A DNA stretch of 7,424 nt from JAHEDH01 sp965364515 (GTDB taxonomy: Bacteria > Actinomycetota > Acidimicrobiia > Spongiisociales > ZC4RG35), in contig CBDTXZ010000151.1 in NCBI GenBank assembly GCA_965364515.1, positions 1 to 7,424 of the forward strand, written 5' to 3'. The notes under the pieces are model-generated. The model did not search any database and was not told where the DNA came from. It worked only from the letters and a program-made list of their open reading frames with translations. The translations under genes were made by a program, and so were the position numbers. Of this stretch, positions 5,368-7,424 are shown one piece after another. Positions within the stretch are counted from its first letter, which is position 1, and each line of letters opens with the position of its first letter.

Positions 5368-6267
5368 TCAGGCGCTCGACGGCGCCTCGGCTGGTTCACC
5401 GGCGATCGCGAGATCGTTCTCACGCGACGAGATCTCCTGGGTTCGTCCGTACCAGAGGAACAATCCGACTCCGAGCAGCGACCCTGCCAGGCCACTCACC
5501 TGATTCCAGGTGAACGAGCCGACCGTGGCGTCCCCGTTCCCGAAGCGAAGGAAATCCAGCACGAAGCGCTGGAGGCCGTACCAGACGATCCAGATCGAGA
5601 ACAGCTGGCCGTATCGCAACGTCACCCGGCGTTCGATCTGCATCAAGATGAAGAAGAACACGATTGCACCGAGCATGTCGTAGGCGGCGACGTGGTGGTA
5701 CACGCCGCAGATCCCGTCCGCTCCCGCCTCCGCGGCGGAACACTCGAGGGCATTGTGTTGCGGTGCCACGTCGTAGCCGGGCCGAATCGCATATCCCCAG
5801 GCGACATCGGTCGCCCTCCCCAGGTGCTCGACGATCGCCAGGTCGCCGATGCGACCCACGATCGTGCCCAGCACCAGCCCGTAGGCGGCTGCGTCGAACG
5901 ATGGGAGCCTGGCCAACTCGACCCGGTTCATGCGCCACCATGCGGCAAGGATGCCGCCGGCGAAGCCACCCATGATCGAGAAGTTCCCGTTGATCGGATT
6001 GAGCGCATCGGCGAGTGAGCCGCCGGCCAGCAGCGTCGCCGGCGATGTGAGATACCTGGCGCCGAGGAGCGAGCCGACGAGCGCCCAGGACAGCACCGAC
6101 TGGAACTTGTCGCCGTCATATCCCCGGCGCACCAGATATCGGGTTGCCAGTGCGCCGCCGGCGACGAAACCGATGGCGGCGAACAACCCGTGGAGCGACA
6201 GCCGAAGCGGCCCGACCTCGAAGATGGGAATCGGCGGATAGGCGATCTGAGCGAACAGCGCGTGCAC
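5368..6267 (-). CDS. lgt: Prolipoprotein diacylglyceryl transferase family protein (divergent Lgt)
   Basis: This 299-residue polytopic membrane protein is the length and layout of Lgt, which moves a diacylglyceryl group from phosphatidylglycerol to the lipobox Cys of prolipoproteins. It has the N-terminal block IPIFEVGPLRLSLHGLFAAIGF (13-34), a glycine-rich region FSIMGGFAGGI (96-106), GRIGD (138-142) with EHLGR (147-151), HHVAAYDML (191-199) and YGLQRFVLDFLR (230-241). Compared with E. coli Lgt (from memory), Arg143, Gly154, Tyr235 and Arg239 have counterparts (Arg139, Gly150, Tyr230, Arg234), but His103 is Met99 and Asn146 is Asp142. The tail 275-299 is polar and non-conserved. The family call is good; enzymatic equivalence is less certain. 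The start is GTG at 6267, 7 nt after TAGCAT; there is no Shine-Dalgarno. It is divergent from glsA. Confidence 0.85.
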   Translation of the reverse strand: MHALFAQIAYPPIPIFEVGPLRLSLHGLFAAIGFVAGGALATRYLVRRGYDGDKFQSVLSWALVGSLLGARYLTSPATLLAGGSLADALNPINGNFSIMGGFAGGILAAWWRMNRVELARLPSFDAAAYGLVLGTIVGRIGDLAIVEHLGRATDVAWGYAIRPGYDVAPQHNALECSAAEAGADGICGVYHHVAAYDMLGAIVFFFILMQIERRVTLRYGQLFSIWIVWYGLQRFVLDFLRFGNGDATVGSFTWNQVSGLAGSLLGVGLFLWYGRTQEISSRENDLAIAGEPAEAPSSA

Positions 6268-6274
6268 GGCCGCG

Positions 6275-6280
6275 ATGCTA
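6275..6280 (-). promoter_or_regulatory. -10 element (TAGCAT) for leaderless lgt
   Basis: TAGCAT on the minus strand fits TANNNT and lies 7 nt before the GTG start of lgt, supporting GTG rather than a later Met. No -35 match is seen at 16-18 bp. It is directly preceded by a 16-bp perfect palindrome. Confidence 0.5.
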
Positions 6281-6296
6281 ACCCGGGGCCCCGGGT
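6281..6296. repeat. 16-bp perfect GC palindrome upstream of lgt
   Basis: ACCCGGGGCCCCGGGT is its own reverse complement. It abuts the lgt -10 hexamer, in the -10/-35 spacer, within the 126-bp gap between divergent lgt and glsA. It could be an operator or simply a GC-rich chance palindrome; nothing else in the window repeats it. Confidence 0.6.
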
Positions 6297-6393
6297 AGTC
6301 CCCACGGCGACGGTCGGGAACCCGACCCCCGTAACGAAGCCGAAACAGTCCCGTGATGAGATGTCCCCACTCGGTCTGTTACATGCGGGTGCC

Positions 6394-7424
6394 ATGCCAG
6401 TCATCCCCGCGCAACTCGAAGCACTCCACGCCCGTCACGCCGGTGACGACGCCGGCATGCTCGCCGACTACATCCCCGAGCTCGCCAAGGCGGACCCGTC
6501 GTGGTTCGGGATGAGCCTGTGCACGATCGACGGTTTCGTCTACGACACCGGAGACGCGGACCGGCTCTTCACGATCCAGTCGGTGTCGAAGCCCTTCGTC
6601 TACGCCTTGGCTCTCGCCGACAATGGGCCCGCCCCGATGCTGGAGCGCGTCGGGGTGGAACCGAGCGGCAACGCTTTCAACTCGATCATCCTGGACGGCA
6701 CCAACCGTCCACACAACCCGATGGTGAACGCCGGAGCCATCACCACCGTGGCCCTCGTGAAGGGCAGCAGCGAGAGACGCTTCGGCCGGATCCTCGACAT
6801 CCTGAGCGCATTCGCCGGCCGGGAGTTGTCCGTCGACGAGGCCGTGTACGAATCCGAACGCGCCACCGGGCATCGCAATCGAGCGATCGCCCACTTGCTG
6901 CGGACTGCAGGCGCTCTCGAAGAGAACGTCGACGAGATCCTCGACGACTACTTCCGCCAGTGCTCGGTTCTGGTCACCAGCCGGGATCTCGCGGTCATGA
7001 CGGCGACCCTCGCAAACGGCGGCCGAAACCCGGTGACGGATGAAGTGGTGGCACCTTCCGGCGCGATCGCCGACGTCTTGAGCGTCATGTACACCGCCGG
7101 CATGTACGACTACTCGGGCGAGTGGGCGTTCGAGACGGGGCTTCCCGCCAAGAGCGGCGTCTCCGGTGGAATCGCCGGTCTCGTGCCCGGCCAGGCCGGG
7201 CTCGGAGTGTTCTCTCCTCTCGTCGACGATCGCGGCAACAGCGTGCGTGGCACGAAGGTATGCCGGGACTTCTCGCGTCAGTTGGGCTTCCATCTGTTCC
7301 GCAACCGCTCCGAGTCCCTCCCTCCCGTCAAGAGTGTGACCGTCGGCTCGGCCCGCCATTCGTATCGAGTTCGATCGATCGCCGAGACCCAGTTGCTGAA
7401 ACACCACGGCAACCGCATCGTGGC
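6394..7424 (+). CDS. glsA: Glutaminase A (3' end missing)
   Basis: 343 codons are visible before the window ends without a stop. The serine-dependent glutaminase domain (glutamine to glutamate and ammonia) is complete. It shows ADYIPELAKADP (24-35), IQSVSKPF with the Ser63-x-x-Lys66 catalytic pair, NPMVNAGAI with Asn112, SERATGHRNRAIAHLL with Glu155 and Asn162, the DDYFRQCS Tyr186, MYTAGMYDYSGEW with Tyr238, and LPAKSGVSGGI with Val256. After the domain (about 300), a linker leads to AETQLLKHHGNRIV. In some actinobacterial glutaminases such a stretch begins a C-terminal STAS domain, so one may follow beyond the edge (inference). The ATG at 6394 gives the usual short N-terminus; an in-frame ATG at 6361 would add 11 residues unlike the family. 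No good promoter was recognised: TACATG 8 nt upstream is only an imperfect match to TANNNT. Confidence 0.95.
   Translation, partial: MPVIPAQLEALHARHAGDDAGMLADYIPELAKADPSWFGMSLCTIDGFVYDTGDADRLFTIQSVSKPFVYALALADNGPAPMLERVGVEPSGNAFNSIILDGTNRPHNPMVNAGAITTVALVKGSSERRFGRILDILSAFAGRELSVDEAVYESERATGHRNRAIAHLLRTAGALEENVDEILDDYFRQCSVLVTSRDLAVMTATLANGGRNPVTDEVVAPSGAIADVLSVMYTAGMYDYSGEWAFETGLPAKSGVSGGIAGLVPGQAGLGVFSPLVDDRGNSVRGTKVCRDFSRQLGFHLFRNRSESLPPVKSVTVGSARHSYRVRSIAETQLLKHHGNRIV

Noticed and set aside
5170..6018. Long plus-strand open frame (282 codons) over lgt and the aroF leader
   Set aside because: It is a shadow frame; the minus strand carries the recognisable Lgt protein and the leader elements, and no known domain is seen in the plus frame.
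6325..6356. ACCCCCGTAACGA...CCCGTGATG as a third degenerate copy of the palindromic element
   Set aside because: It resembles only part of the core of copy 2 and lacks both conserved arms, so similarity is probably chance.
6361..6393. Earlier in-frame ATG (6361) as the glsA start
   Set aside because: It would add 11 residues unlike the family's N-terminus and has no ribosome site or TANNNT before it; 6394 gives the usual distance to the ADYIP block.
6379..7407. Minus-strand open frame (342 codons) opposite glsA
   Set aside because: It is antisense to a clearly recognised glutaminase and has no recognisable motif.

Overview
This is a G+C-rich window of densely packed chromosomal genes with TGA stops and single-gene transcription units. 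It looks like an actinobacterium, perhaps an Acidimicrobiia-like lineage. The indications are an F420-type luciferase-family oxidoreductase, an actinobacterial membrane-anchored sulfite-oxidase-family molybdoenzyme with an internal twin-arginine motif, and actinobacterial-style leaderless promoters. Lineage is inferred from protein character; no rRNA or marker gene is present.

Layout from left to right. (1) 1-1295, minus: 3'-truncated membrane molybdopterin oxidoreductase. (2) 1387-1992, plus: DNA-3-methyladenine glycosylase I (tag), divergent from gene 1. (3) 2066-3199, plus: YbdK-type carboxylate-amine ligase. (4) 3257-4039, minus: LLM-class F420-dependent oxidoreductase, convergent with gene 3. 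(5) 4127-5179, minus: DAHP synthase with a C-terminal chorismate mutase domain, so the entry to the shikimate pathway and the branch to Phe/Tyr sit in one polypeptide. (6) 5368-6267, minus: divergent prolipoprotein diacylglyceryl transferase (Lgt family). (7) 6394-7424, plus: 3'-truncated glutaminase A, divergent from lgt. No gap between genes exceeds about 190 bases. The genes do not form one pathway; they look like separately transcribed housekeeping genes.

The most interesting signals are non-coding. The 188-bp gap upstream of the DAHP synthase-chorismate mutase gene holds what looks like a complete ribosome-mediated transcription attenuator. It has a -35/-10 promoter with 17-bp spacing, a leaderless 19-codon leader peptide with one Tyr and one Phe codon, a protector hairpin, a competing 7-bp antiterminator, and a 9-bp intrinsic terminator ending in six T. 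A Shine-Dalgarno sequence then precedes the structural gene. The Phe codon lies directly before the protector hairpin, where a stalled ribosome would free the antiterminator. Separately, two 60-bp palindromic elements (3201-3260 and 4070-4129) share conserved arms and have different but still self-complementary cores at exactly the same central position. Each abuts the stop codon of a minus-strand gene. Finally, five of the seven genes and the leader peptide have a TANNNT hexamer 6-8 nt before the start codon and no Shine-Dalgarno, which points to widespread leaderless transcription.
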